DNA from: Rattus norvegicus
Lineage: Eukaryota; Chordata; Mammalia; Rodentia; Muridae
NCBI RefSeq assembly: GCF_036323735.1
Contig: NW_026947372.1
Coordinates: 623,372 to 687,371 of the forward strand
Direction of reading: 5' to 3'
DNA length: 64,000 nucleotides
This document shows, one piece after another, positions 24,616-36,350 of the stretch. A program made the position numbers and the translations under genes. The notes beneath the pieces were generated by a model. That model saw only the letters and a program-made list of their open reading frames with translations, was not told the DNA's origin and ran no database searches. The first letter of the stretch is position 1, and every line of letters starts with the position of its first letter.

Positions 24616-25250
24616 TTTTCTTAAAATTAGACTTTTTCATGCAATATATTTGAATTATGATTACTCTACCCTCTATTCCCCCCTTCTATTCCTCTCCTGT
24701 CATCTGTATCTACATCCTTCTGACTCTCAAAACAAACCATCATCTAAGGGATAAAAATAAAATGAAAGTTAATGAATTGGAGTAGAACAAAACAAGCATA
24801 TAGAAAAGAGCCAAAACAAGGTTCAAGAATCAGATACAGACACGGAGACCCAGACTTCCATTCACACACTCTGGAATTCCATGGAAACATAAAACCAGAA
24901 AAAATATATACACAAAACATACAGAGCAAAAATTAATAGATAAATAAACATAAAACAAAATGAAAAAGACATTCTGAAGAAAAAGTCCTGACCCATTATG
25001 AGACAAGGATCCTCCAAAGATGATGTTCAGTTCCCTTAGTGCTTTATACGCAGTCTACCCTTAAAATTAGTTTGTGTACCCAGTGATATTCCCTTGGAGA
25101 AAACTAAGTTTTCATTTTCACATGATTATCCAATGGAGATAACTTCCAAATTAGAGATAAGGTGATATGCAGGCCTTGGGTTCTTTAAAGGGCTTATTAA
25201 TAGGTAAGGAGATCTGTGAGGTGCTGTCCACTGAGCATGATACAATTGTG
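24616..25250 (-). repeat. Lx/L1 3' UTR fragment, antisense
   Basis: It starts with the 'tttttcatgcaatatatttg' motif typical of antisense Lx 3' ends, continues through 'agaaaagagccaaaacaagg' (about 24803) and reaches 'gatattcccttggagaaaac' (about 25085). The minus-strand frames in it are UTR translations. Confidence 0.7.
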
Positions 25251-25254
25251 GCCC

Positions 25255-25500
25255 TCCAGAACTCAAAATACTTACATCTATCTGAACAGACCCTATATAA
25301 TATTGACACTGCCTATTCAAAGGAACTAAGTGAAGTGCTGGAGAATAGAGAATGATGTAGCCATGGGTGTCTTACTTCATGCAAGAAGATTTTAAGAGAC
25401 TAAAATTTACTATGAGTTGGTGTCTCAAAGTAACACCAGAAATTACACTGTTAACGTCTCACTAACACAACTGCCTAAACAACAGCTGAGGAAGAGAGGG
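25255..25500 (+). repeat. L1/Lx 3' UTR fragment, sense
   Basis: The 'ccagaaattacactgttaac' and 'gtctcactaacacaactgcc' blocks near 25435-25475 resemble the sense strand of Lx-type 3' UTRs. The adjacent fragment is antisense, so the two fragments are opposed. Boundaries are uncertain. Confidence 0.4.
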
Positions 25501-25542
25501 AATGGGGAAGAATGGAAGTTTAGTTCTCTTTCTGTTTAAATT

Positions 25543-25569
25543 CCTTCTTCCTCTTCTTCCTCTTCTTCC

Positions 25570-25610
<41 letters not shown>

Positions 25611-25690
25611 TTCTTCTTCTTCTTCTTCTTCTTCTTCTTCTTCTTCTTCTTCTTCTTCTTCTTCTTCTTCTTCTTCTTCTCCTTCTCCTC
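25543..25690. repeat. TTC/CTCTTC polypyrimidine tract
   Basis: About 148 bp of pure pyrimidine: CTTCCT hexamers grading into a long (CTT)n run. It encodes the poly-Leu and poly-Glu open frames, which are not genes. Confidence 0.97.
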
Positions 25691-25694
25691 TCCC

Positions 25695-27156
25695 TCTGGT
25701 TTGATGTGTGGGTCCTTGATTCACTTTGACTTAGGCTTCGTACATGGTCATAAAAATGAGATAATTTGCATTCTTCTTCATGCTGATTTCCAGTTGAACC
25801 AGAATTATTTTTGCAAAATGCTATGTTTCTGCCTTTGAATGGTTTTTATCTACTTTTCCAAATATCAAATGATAGGTGTGTGGGTTCATTTCTGTGTCTT
25901 CACTTCTATTCCACTGGTCTATCCATCTGTGTCTTTACCAATACCATGCAGTATTTATCACTATTGCTCTGTAATACTGCTTGAGTTCAGGGGTGATGAT
26001 TCCCCCAGAAGTTCTTTTCTTGTGGAGGATAGTTTAAGCTCTTCTAGTTTTTTCTTATTCTAAATAAATTTGGAAATTTCTCTTTTTATCTCTATTAAAG
26101 AAGTGAGTAGGAATTTTGATGGAGATTGCATTGAATGTGTAAAATTAAATTGAATGGCAAAATGGTCATCTTTACTATATTAATCCTGTCAATCCATGAG
26201 CATGTAAGCTCTTTCTATCTTCTGAGATAGTACTCAATTTCTTTCTTCAGATACTTGATCTTTTGTCATACAGATCATTCACTTGCTTGAATAAACTTAA
26301 ACCAAGATATATTACATTATTTGGGACTATTGTGAAGTGTGTGATTTCAATATTTTCTTTCTCAGCCTGTTTATCCATTGAGGAGAGGAAGGCTACTGGT
26401 ATGTTTGAGTTAATTTTATACCCTGACACTTTGATGAAGTTATTTATCAGGTTAAGAAGTTCTCTGGTGGTACTTTTGGGTCACTTAAGTATATACTATC
26501 ATATCATCTGCAAATGGTGATATTTTGATATCTTCCCTTCCAATTTGTGTCAGTTTGACCCCCTTGTGGTCTGGTTTCTCTGACTATAACATGGAGTCCT
26601 GTTTTGAATGACTAGGGAGAGAGTGGGCAGCCTTGTCTAGTCCCTGATTTTAGTGGGATTGCTTCAAGTTTCTTTCCATTTAGTTTGATGTTAGCTACAG
26701 GTTTCCTGTATATTTCTTACACTCTATTTTGATATGAGCCTTCAGTTCGTGATTTTGCCAGGACTTTTATTCGCATGGGTTGTTGAATTTTGTCAAATGC
26801 TTTCTCACCATCTAATGAAATGACCTTGCGCTCCTTATCTTTGAGTTTGTTTACATGATGGATTACATTTATGAATTTTCCTATATTAAACCATCCTTCC
26901 ATCCCTTGGTTCAAGTATACTTGATCATGATGGATGATTTTTTTGATGTGTTGTAATATTCGGATTGCAAGAATTTTATTGAGAATTTTTTCATCAATAT
27001 CCCTAAGGGAAATTGGTCTGAAGTCCTCTTTCTGTGCTGAGTCTTTGTGTGGGCTAGGTATAAGAGTAATTGTGGATTCATATAATGAATGTGGTTGTTC
27101 TCCATCTGTTTCAATTTTGTGGAAGAGTTTGGACAGTATTAGTATGAGGTTATCTT
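25695..27156 (-). mobile_element. L1 ORF2 fragment, antisense
   Basis: Antisense L1 ORF2 from the post-RT region into the RT domain. On the minus strand a 170-residue open frame (26717-27229) contains recognisable L1 RT sequence, including 'LILSKLFHKIETDG', 'DFRPISLRDIDEKILNKILA' and motif A as 'SLDGEKAFDKIQ'. Both ends are truncated. The high-coordinate end abuts duplicated block B near 27157. Confidence 0.85.
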
Positions 27157-27695
27157 CCATTCTCATTTCCCTGCTTTCCCTATACCTAATTCCTGCAAAG
27201 GCCACTCCCTTCCCAACCTCCCCTCTCATTCAGTTTCCTCTCTCCCTCCATCCTCCTCAATATCAATTCTGCTAACTGCATTTTAAAGTCAATATTTAGG
27301 AAAAAACACTGAGAAAGTATAGGAAGTATTCCATAAGCAATTGTGGTTGATGTTTTGTCAAGATATGAACATATTTAATTTAATAGTTGTCAAAATTCCT
27401 ACATATACTGTTAGAAGAGACACTGTCTTCATTACCTTCAACATGAAGGAAAACCATTTATATATTCTTTTAAGTTATACAAGGGAATCTGTTAAATGAG
27501 TAACACACATCACACAACTTTATTACTTTGAAAGCTCTCTTTATTGCATATATTTACACAATGAAAAGTACAAAGGCTTAAACTCATGTGAGTGTACTTT
27601 GTTTCAAAGTTAAAGTTTAGATATACAGGTTGATGACAACAGCCATCTCAGACTCAGAGGGGTTAAATACATAAGGGAATCATCTATTACCTTAC

Positions 27696-27798
27696 CTTTC
27701 TTCTTTCCTTTATTCCTGACGAAGTCTCCTCTCATTTTCAGCCCCTGCTGTGAGAGATGGATCAGAAAATGCCTGAGAGTCCACAAACCAGAATCCAT
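27696..27798 (-). other. Exon-like 103-bp module, copy B
   Basis: On the minus strand, 'tttctttcctatag' looks like a 3' splice site; it is followed by 103 bp open in the frame MDSGLWTLRHFLIHLSQQGL (continuing about 14 more residues) and ends at the donor-like 'gtaaggtaa'. In copy A the acceptor AG is changed (ctatcg at about 2358-2363) and the frame has an early stop. It lies downstream of the 35-bp module on the same strand. The family is unknown; a spliced non-coding exon is equally possible. Confidence 0.3.
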
Positions 27799-28109
27799 CT
27801 ATAGGAAAGAAAAAAGACAACATCTACAAATAGTACATGCACTCAAAACTTGTTTGTAGATCTTAACACTTGAAATAAAATGCAAAAAGAAACCCATTTT
27901 CTAGGATATTACAATATACAGGAAATGGTACCTGTAGGAAGCATTCTCAGGGGATTTTAAACTTCTGCACCTAAGAATGAAACTGCCTCCATGAAGGTGA
28001 AGATTTTTTTCTTTGGCAAGAAAGTCAGTCTGTCTCTTGACAGTTGTGCAGTCTGTTCATCACTAGAGCAACGGTGATGCTTTATGAATGTGAACAGATA
28101 AACACATAC

Positions 28110-28144
28110 CAGTTTTCACTTCTTCAAATAATTTCAAGAAGAAC
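28110..28144 (-). other. Exon-like 35-bp module, copy B
   Basis: Same module as 2661-2695. On the minus strand an acceptor-like 'ttctctttcag' is followed by 35 bp and the donor-like 'gtatgtg'. One frame reads FFLKLFEEVKT. Splice dinucleotides are intact in both copies. The gene is unidentified. Confidence 0.3.
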
Positions 28145-28627
28145 CTGAAAGAGAATATATAATGTTCCACAGATGAAATATGGGAATTTAAATTAGCCAG
28201 CATAAATATGTTGTTAAAATTTCTGCCTTTATTAATTTTGACTATTTCTGCTATGAATAATAAGATGGTTGTGTAATGTCTACCAATCCCCAAAGCCTGA
28301 AACATTGTGGAAAACTGTCTTATTTCTCCCCAACTTGGTTTTTGATCACCATACTTTTCATTGCCCATCTAAATTCTCTGTTTCTCATGTAGATCTGAGG
28401 ACTATGTGAGGATGTCACTCTCATGTAGAAGACCAAGGAACTTTCTGTACTTGCATGTATTTACTCATGGGAGCATGCAAATAAATCTTTCAGTTCCAAG
28501 AACAAAATCGTGGCTGTCCATGACCCACATGAAACAAAATCTTTCTTTCTGCCATCAATGAACTTTAGCACACTGGTAACAACACAGATAACAATATAAT
28601 GGAATAGTCCTGTAATAATAATATTAG

Positions 28628-28680
<53 letters not shown>
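28628..28680. repeat. GAT microsatellite, copy B
   Basis: About 17 tandem GAT/ATG units at the place where copy A has AAT repeats. Confidence 0.97.
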
Positions 28681-28682
<2 letters not shown>

Positions 28683-28937
28683 AAAATCCCCTCGAGGGAT
28701 CACGTTATAAGGAAAATAAATATTGAGATGTGTTTTTTTTAAGTGATATTGTATCCAGGAAAGCAATTTTCAATAGGACAGACTCCTCTCACATGAAAAT
28801 CACTCAAACTGTCATGGCTTCACAGAGAGAGTTGAGAACCAGAGTGGTCTTTTAGGACAAGAGAAAGATTCGCCAACATTCTATAAAGAAAAGCAATCCA
28901 GACATTCTGTGTGAGGATAGTTAGCTTATGCATGGCT

Positions 28938-29292
28938 AACACACACAACATATACACAAACACACAAACACACACACAGACACATATGCATGTACACACA
29001 CACAGATACACAGAGACACACAGAAAGAGACATAGACAGTTAGACAAACAGACATTCACACAGAGAGACTGACAGTCACAGACAAACACACAGACACAGA
29101 CACACATACACAGACACAAACACACAGACACACACACCTATTCACACAAATATACAGAAGCACAGACACAGAGACGATAACCAATATACAGATACACACA
29201 CAGACACAGACAGACACACACACACACACAAACACACTTACGTACACACACACATACACACACACACACACACTCACACACACACACACTCA
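28938..29292. repeat. CA-rich compound microsatellite, copy B
   Basis: This block of CA repeats with GA and TA variants is homologous to 3519-3968 but about 100 bp shorter, with different internal interruptions. The Cys/Val open frames on the minus strand are products of the repeat. Confidence 0.97.
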
Positions 29293-29309
29293 TCTCTTGT
29301 CTCCTACCT

Positions 29310-30149
29310 AGAGTGTCCAGGTGCATAAAACGTGTGAAAGGATGAAGTGGACCCAGGAAACAGTTAGTCAGCAGAATATTGGTCTGCGTGCAAGTGAATT
29401 ATGGTGTCTTCCAAGGATTTCAGTGTCACAGCTCTGTTAGAAGGTATTCAGGGACACGCTATGGTTGTGTGCATATAATTTACTCAGGGTCAAAAGGGCT
29501 AAACGAACCTTGGAGAGCAGGAAGGGGTTTTTGTGTGCATTTACATCAGTTGCAGGCTTAAGGTACCAGGAAGTCCTCTATTGCTATATCTTTATAATCT
29601 CTGACCCAGCATCGGTCTGTTGTTCAGGGATCTCCATTTTACCTACTCAGAAATCGACTCCACTGAATGTGCCCCATACCCAACCCTGAGGTCCTACTTG
29701 CTCGATTTCAAAGGATTGCAGGTTCATGTTCTGCATTCTCTGTCAGAATAAATCCTCAGGAACGTGGCCCTCTAGACATCATGAATTAACCAGTGCTTCC
29801 ATGAAGTTTCTGCATTAACCCGTATGTCCTCTATTTCTGGCCGGTTCTCTCTACACCCCGCTATCCCTCCATCTTCCCCTCTGAACTTCTGCTCCTGTCC
29901 TCAGTCGCACTCACTCACTCACAGAACCTGTTCCAGTTTTTCCTTTCAGATAGGTCGATGCTTTTCTTCTCAAGGTGTCTTCTCCTTTCCTTTGTCCTCT
30001 CTGCATTTGTGGATTGTAGATGGAATATGATTTATCTCACAGCCGATACCATGCATAGGTAAACGCCTGCCATGTTTGTGTCTCTAGGTCTCATTTCCCT
30101 CTTGGGCTGATTTTTTTTTCTAGTTTCATCTATTTTCTCTTTGGCTTCA
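29310..30149. other. Unassigned duplicated sequence
   Basis: Copy B counterpart of 3990-4825. No gene or named repeat is recognised, and open frames do not correspond to those in copy A. Confidence 0.35.
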
Positions 30150-30235
30150 GGATATCATGCCTCGACCACTATGATGTCATTCCCCCACCCCTATGATGTC
30201 ATGCCCCACCCCCATGATGTCATGCCTTGGCCCCT
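30150..30235. repeat. GATGTCATGCC minisatellite, copy B
   Basis: About four units of the same 18-20 bp repeat seen at 4826-4960, fewer than in copy A. Confidence 0.8.
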
Positions 30236-31352
30236 TGTTAGAATGGTTGTAAATATTCACCAGGTAACATTCTGAATTCTGCCCTGTCACCAGACTCCTC
30301 CAGGCACCCACCATTTACAGTTCTTCCTCCTATCCTCTCCCCTTCTACTCTTATTGAGTAGAGGACCCCTCTGGGTACACCCCGTCTCCTGGCACATAAA
30401 GTCTCTGCAGGACTAGACTCATCGTCTCCCAGTAGGTCCTGAAAACGCAGCCCGGGTAGGAGAACAGGATCCACAGACAGGCGACGGGTTTACTGAACTC
30501 ATGTGAGAACCATTGTGCTCCTCTACCTCTCTCAGTCCTTCCCTCAGCTCTTTAGTGAGACTCACTGAGCACTGTCTGATATCAAGCCCTGTGCCTGTGC
30601 ATCTGTATCAGTCGGCTGCTCGTTGGAGCCTTGCAGAGGACAATAATGCTACACTGCCGTCTGCAAACATAAGAAAGGACCATTAATAATGTCAGTGTTT
30701 GCCGTCTGCCCATAGGATAAGTCTCACATCCGGCCACTTTTCCTTTGGCCATTTCCTCATTTCCTCTTCCATCTCTCTCCGTGTGTCTCTTATAGAGGGG
30801 GCAATTTCTGGGTCAAAATTTTGGGGATGTGTTTGGTTCCTTATCCTTCCACCTTGGGTCCTCTGTGGCTACAGAAATTGACCATTTCGGTGTCCGTATC
30901 CCCACTGTTACGAGTCTCAGCTAAAGTCACCCTCATGGACGCCAGGGTATCCTCACCCATCCCAGATTGCTGGCAAATCATAGAGATAGTACCAACCCTG
31001 GACAGTCACTGATTTCAGTTTATTCTCTTGGCGCTCTGTCCCTCTTGCTCATCTCTCCCAAGAAATGATTCTCAAACCCTATTTACCTTCCCATCCCCTC
31101 AGTCACCCAATCCTTTCCTTCCAACTGCCTCTTCTCATTACTTTGTTCCTCCTTCTGAGTGAAATTCAAACATTTTTCTTGGCCCTTTCTTATTGTTTAT
31201 CCTCTTTGGTTCCATAGAACTTAGTGTGTGAATTCTGTACTTAATGGCTAATACCCTCTTTTAAGTGAATATATACATGTTATTTTGGGTCTCAATTACT
31301 TCATTCAGGACAATACTTTCTCACTCCATCTTCTTTACCGCAGCTTCTCAAT

Positions 31353-31410
31353 GTCCTTATTTTTCTTTCTTTTTTTTTTCTTTTTTTCAGAGCTGGGGTC
31401 CTTATTTTTC
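31353..31410 (-). mobile_element. Extremely truncated ID SINE with target-site duplication
   Basis: A 32-bp insertion (31366-31397) lies between direct copies of 'gtccttatttttc' (31353-31365 and 31398-31410). On the minus strand it reads 'cccagctctg' followed by an A-rich tail with the ID-like 'aaaaaaag' start, so only the last few ID bases and the tail were inserted. Copy A has the uninterrupted target near 6059-6071. Confidence 0.75.
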
Positions 31411-31869
31411 ATATGTGTATAGTATTTCATAGTGTAAATGAACTAAATTATCTGTAGCCACTGTTTGGTTGAGGGGCATCTGGCTTATTTCTATTTTCTG
31501 TTCATTATGAAGAAATCCACTAGGAATATGATGGAGCACATGTACTCTCTGCATGGCAGAGGTCTTTTCAGATATAAGACCAGGTGTAGTATAGCTGGGT
31601 CTTTAGGAAGAATATTCCCCATTTTCTCACAATCCACTGGACAGATATTGATAGCATTATACAGATTTGCTCTTCCCAAGCAAATGCAATTTGTATCCTG
31701 ATATTTATTTGCTTCCTCAAAGGAGGTCTCCCCCCACCAACTAGCCCTCTATCATGGACACTGGTGATCACATATGAAACTTCTTCCCATTTTAACCGGT
31801 CAGTAAATGCTAGAGCCTATTACAGATAGCCGGAGGGGAAAGTTGGTACCGGAGGTATGACAGTGGGGT

Positions 31870-33023
31870 TAGGTAGAGAGGCAGAAGAGGGTAAGAGGGG
31901 AAGGGAGAGGACTGAAGAAAAAGAGGAGGAAGTAATGATGGAAACAATCCATGTGGCCTGAAGAATGCACATGTAGCAGGGGTTTGATGGTTGGAGTATA
32001 AGTTATGATAACATTAGATCTACCCAATACACGTTTATAGATTATAATTATAATAACCAAGTTGTGTGTTTTCTTTATGGGTCATTGGGTTTGGAAATTC
32101 CAACAAGCTTTCCTCATCAGTATTTCTGAATCAAATTTTCTGTTAATAGAGATCACCCCTTATAGGGGCTCTAACCATTGCTCCATAGTCCAGTAGATAC
32201 AGCTGTTTCTTCCTCAGTCATGTCTCTTGTATTTTCTGTGGATATCTGTTTCTTCAGTGATCCATGCCCAGTGTTCCTTTTTCTCAAGGTTTTCAATGAT
32301 CTCACCCAGAGGAGTTTCAGGTTTCTCAACTTGTTCCACTTAGTTAACCGCAGCTTCACAATGTCCTTATTGCTCATACCTGCATATTATTCCACTTTAA
32401 AAATTTTCTGATAACAGTGAACCGTCGTGAGTAGGCTAAAATTTCCCAAGAAAACATTAAACATTCAGTCTCTAAATCTAGATCTCCTCATCCCATTATG
32501 CTTGCTTTGCCTGAATGGCCATGGCATGAGCAGTTTTTTCTTAGGGACATCAAAGCCATTTCCTTCTCCAGTAATGGCTGCCATCCCTCTGTCACAGGTT
32601 TTTACCCTGGTTATTTTTGGTGATTGATGTGATTTAGAAATTGTAACACCATCTGCATGGTAGAAAGCCAGAGATGTTTCAGGTTGACCCTGCTTCCACA
32701 GCCAATGATGTCACATGTGCACAATGAGCAACCATGTGACACCCAAACAGCAAGATGATGTCATCTTTGACTCCACATGTGACTGCAAGATTGCCTCTTC
32801 TCCTGCATGCACCTTGGCAACCATGTCATCCTGACTGCAAGATAGGAACTTTGAATCTACACCCAAAATTAAGATGGCCTCTTTAACTCTCTTAATCCTA
32901 CCCATCTGTGAGTATGGGAGGTCTTTCTGTCTTCTGCTACCTTCCTCAGTGTCTCTTTTCAGAGACTTGGAGTTCACACCAGATATGCTTCTGATGTGCT
33001 AGGTAAGAGTTAATTTATATTTC

Positions 33024-33058
<35 letters not shown>

Positions 33059-33624
33059 ATTGTGATTGGCATGTCTTCCATAATTTCTTCTCAGCCTCTC
33101 TGTCATTTGCATGGCATATTATTTTCATTTAATTTTTCATCCATCCACTTGGCTGAAGGTGTTTTTCATATGTAGGTCATTTCTGGTTAAACTTTTGCAT
33201 CACATATGTTCACTATTATATGATGTGTGAATGGTGATACACTGAGTTCTCCTTTTGCGATATCACCCCCTTGACCTCCTTTGGTTGTCTTATTGCTCTA
33301 GCAGGAATTTAAGGACTTTACTGAAAGGATGCTGCGAGGTGTGCAGTCTGTTCTCATTCTCCAATTTAGTAGAATTGCCTTTTGCTTCCCTACCCCTTAT
33401 TTAGATATTAACTGTTGGCTTGCTATATTGCATTTTATGTAATATTTTTTGTATTTATTTTAGTATTTTATTACATTAGGTATGTGCCTGACATCCCTGG
33501 TCTCCCTGAGATCTTAAATATGGAACGACGATGGATTTTGTCAAAAGCATTTTCAGCATTTAAGAGATAGTCTTGCATTTTTTCCTTCTTTCTTTAATTC
33601 TGCTCCTTCACACCATTGAGTAAT
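31870..33624. other. Segment present only in copy B
   Basis: About 1.75 kb lies between L1 ORF2 sequence and the AT-rich block; copy A joins these directly at about 6555. It includes a TA microsatellite (about 33026-33057) and decayed antisense L1 RT sequence (about 33200-33620, with 'gattttgtcaaaagcatttt'). Sequence around 32690-33000 has short repeated motifs such as 'aagatgatgtcatctttgac'. The rest is unassigned. Confidence 0.6.
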
Positions 33625-33925
33625 AGTGAATATTAATAAATCATATTAAATATGTTAATAATTAATATATTATTTTTGATATATTAATGTAATATATCAG
33701 TTACATTATTATATCAATATATATTAATTTAATATAGTAACATAATATATTAATATTAATTATATTTACCTTATTAATATAATAATTTAATGTATAAATA
33801 CATGTTAATATTAACATAGTATATTAATATTAGTTATATATTATGATGTTAGGATATAACAATTTAATGTTACTTTATTAAAATATATATGTATTTTATT
33901 AAAAAAATATATATTATGATATGCA
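33625..33925. repeat. AT-rich low-complexity block, copy B
   Basis: Almost pure A/T sequence matching the block at 6550-6850 in copy A. Confidence 0.9.
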
Positions 33926-35999
33926 ACTTCCAAAAAGTTAAATCCAAGGGGAGCTCCCACGTTAATTTGAAGTGCAGAGGGCACAATTTTTTTTTCAGTT
34001 AAGTTTGTTAATATGGTGGATCACTTTAATGGGTTTTCATAGATTGATCCACTCCTGCATCCTCAGGAGAAAGCTTACATGATTGCACTGAATGGAAATT
34101 TGAAATGCTTTTCATTTTGTTTTTGAGCATTTTACCTAGTATTTTTTCCACCATTGTCTGTAAAAAAAATTCGTCTGAAATTCTTTCTTTGTTGAATCAT
34201 TTTGTGATTTCGGTGTCAGGGCGACAGTGGTGTCGTGGAATCTGTTTGGTGATTTTCCTTCTGTTTCTGTGTTTTGGAGTAGGTTGAGAATTCTTTGAAA
34301 ATCTGGTAGAAGTCTGCGCTCAATGAAACTGGCCCTGAGAATTTTTCAGTGGTTAAACTTTCAATTACTGTTTGTGTCTTTTTAGGGGTTGTACAGCTAT
34401 TTACATAGTTTATCTTACCTTAGTTTACCTGTGGTCAGTGTTATTCATCTACACAAACATCCATTTAATTCACAGATTCTAATTTTGTAGAAAGCAGGTT
34501 TTTGAAGTGAGACCTAAGGATTCTGTGACTTTCATCTTTGTCTATCGATGTGTCTCCCTGTTCATTTCTGATTTTGTTATTTGGATGCTGTCTTACCTCG
34601 TATTACATTATCTATTTAAGGGTTTGTCTGTCTGGTTGATTTTCCCAAGGAACTAGCTCTTGTTTTTGTTAATATTTGTATTCTTTTTGTTTCTGGTGGA
34701 TCACTCTCACCCTGAGTCTGATCATTTCTATCTGTCTCCTCCTTTAATATGTGTTTTCTTCTTTTTATTCTAGAGATTTCATGTGTGCTGGGAAACTGCT
34801 AGTATGGGGTCTCTCCAATTTCTTTATAAAATTGCTCTGTGCTGCATGTGCACTTTCCTCTTAGCACTGCTTTCCTTATGTACCTTAAGTTTGGAGACGA
34901 TATGCCATCATTATCATTGAATTCTAGGAACCTTTTTTTTTTCAAGTCTTCTCTGAACTTGTGGTTCTTCAGTTGCAAGCTATTGAATATCCATGAGTTT
35001 ATAGACTTTTTGTTATTGTTGAAGTCCAGTTTAAATCCATGGTGATCTGAGAAGATCCAATGGTTAGCACAGTCTTTCTGTGTCTGTTGTGACTTGTTTA
35101 TTGAGGGTGAAAATGATCAGTTCAGGATAATGTTCCATGAGGTACAGAAAAGATAGTGTGTACTTTTGTGTTCATGTGAAATATTCTGTAGATAAGAGTG
35201 AGGTCAGATTAATTGAAACCCCTGGCAGTTATATATTCTATTTTTATTGTTTTATTTTTAGTTTCTGTCTCAATGACCTGCCCTTGGTGAGATGGGACAT
35301 TGATGTCCCCCACTATTAATGTGTGAGGTTCGATGTGATATTTGAGCTTCAGCAATATTTCTCTCACCAATGTTGCTACTTTTGTCTTTGGGATATAGAC
35401 ATCCAGAATTGAGATGCCATTTTGGTGGGTTTTTCCTCTAATAAATATGAAGTGTCCTTCCCCTTCTCTTTTGATTACTTTTGTTTGGAAGTCTGATTGC
35501 TGGATGTTAGAGTGGCTACACCATCTTGTTTCTTGTTTTATTTCTTGGAAAATATGTTCCAACACCTTAGTCTAAGGTTATGTCTATCTCAATTGCTGGG
35601 GTGTGCTTCTTGAATGCAACAGAATGACAGATCCTGTTTTTACATCCACTATTTTAACCTCTGTCCTTTTGTTGTTGAATAGAGGCCACTAATGCTTAAC
35701 GGTATTAATGACCAGTGGTATTAACTTCATGCTATTTTGATGTTGTGGGTGCAGGGTTTTCTTGCTTGCATGTATTTTGGTTTTTTGGGTTTTTTTTTTT
35801 TTTTGTTTTTTTTGGGTGGGATGTTTGAGTGTGTATGTTAGTATAAAATCTGTTCTGTAGGGTGAATGATTTTTTTTGTTTGCATGTTGTTTTTGTTTTT
35901 TTCGGGGGGGGGGGGTTGTTAGAGTATGCAGGCGAGTACTTCCATAGGTTATGCTGTGTAATTTTTAATTTCTAGTCGGAGGTTGGGATGGTTTAAATT

Positions 36000-36350
36000 C
36001 TGAAAATCCATCAGTATAATCCACTATAAGTGAAACTGAAGGAAAAATTACATGATAATCTCATTAGATGCAGAAAAAGCAATTCCAGCCCCACTTCATG
36101 ATAAAAGAGTGTGAGTGATAAGGGATACAAGTCCTATGGAGAAACATAGTAAAAGCAAGGGAGAGGAAACCTGTAATGACCATCAAGCTAAATATAAAGA
36201 AACTTAAAACAATTCATTAAAGTGAAGGACAAGGTAAGGCTGCCCACTCTCCCTATTCAGTATAGTATTTGAAATTCTATCCAGGGTAAAAGCATGGTTC
36301 AAATTTGGTTCTGACATGGAGTATTGCCAAGTGCTGTGAAGGAGGAATGG
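36000..36350 (+). repeat. L1 ORF2 RT fragment, sense (copy B)
   Basis: Counterpart of 8868-9240, including 'acatgataatctcattagat' and the following RT block around 36235-36280. Frame-broken. Confidence 0.75.

Larger units (their letters stand above)
30255..35960 (-). mobile_element. L1 LINE, antisense, interrupted (copy B)
   Basis: Copy B version of the antisense L1 at 4985-8860: 3' UTR about 30255-31140, ORF2 C-terminal region about 31140-31760, a long interruption (31870-33925 including an AT-rich block), then RT-to-endonuclease sequence about 33940-35700 and T-rich tracts. A 118-residue minus-strand frame at 35209-35565 covers part of the ORF2 endonuclease region ('GISILDVYIPKTKVATLVRE'). 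All frames are broken. Confidence 0.85.

Noticed and set aside
25502..25729. Poly-Leu and poly-Glu open frames
   Set aside because: They are generated by the (CTT)n polypyrimidine tract.
30238..30474. Exon-like 78-residue frame, with a similar frame in copy A at about 5000-5220
   Set aside because: The similarity between the copies tempted me to call a gene. However, the sequence follows the order of an antisense rodent L1 3' UTR, and the copy A frame has a stop in the middle.
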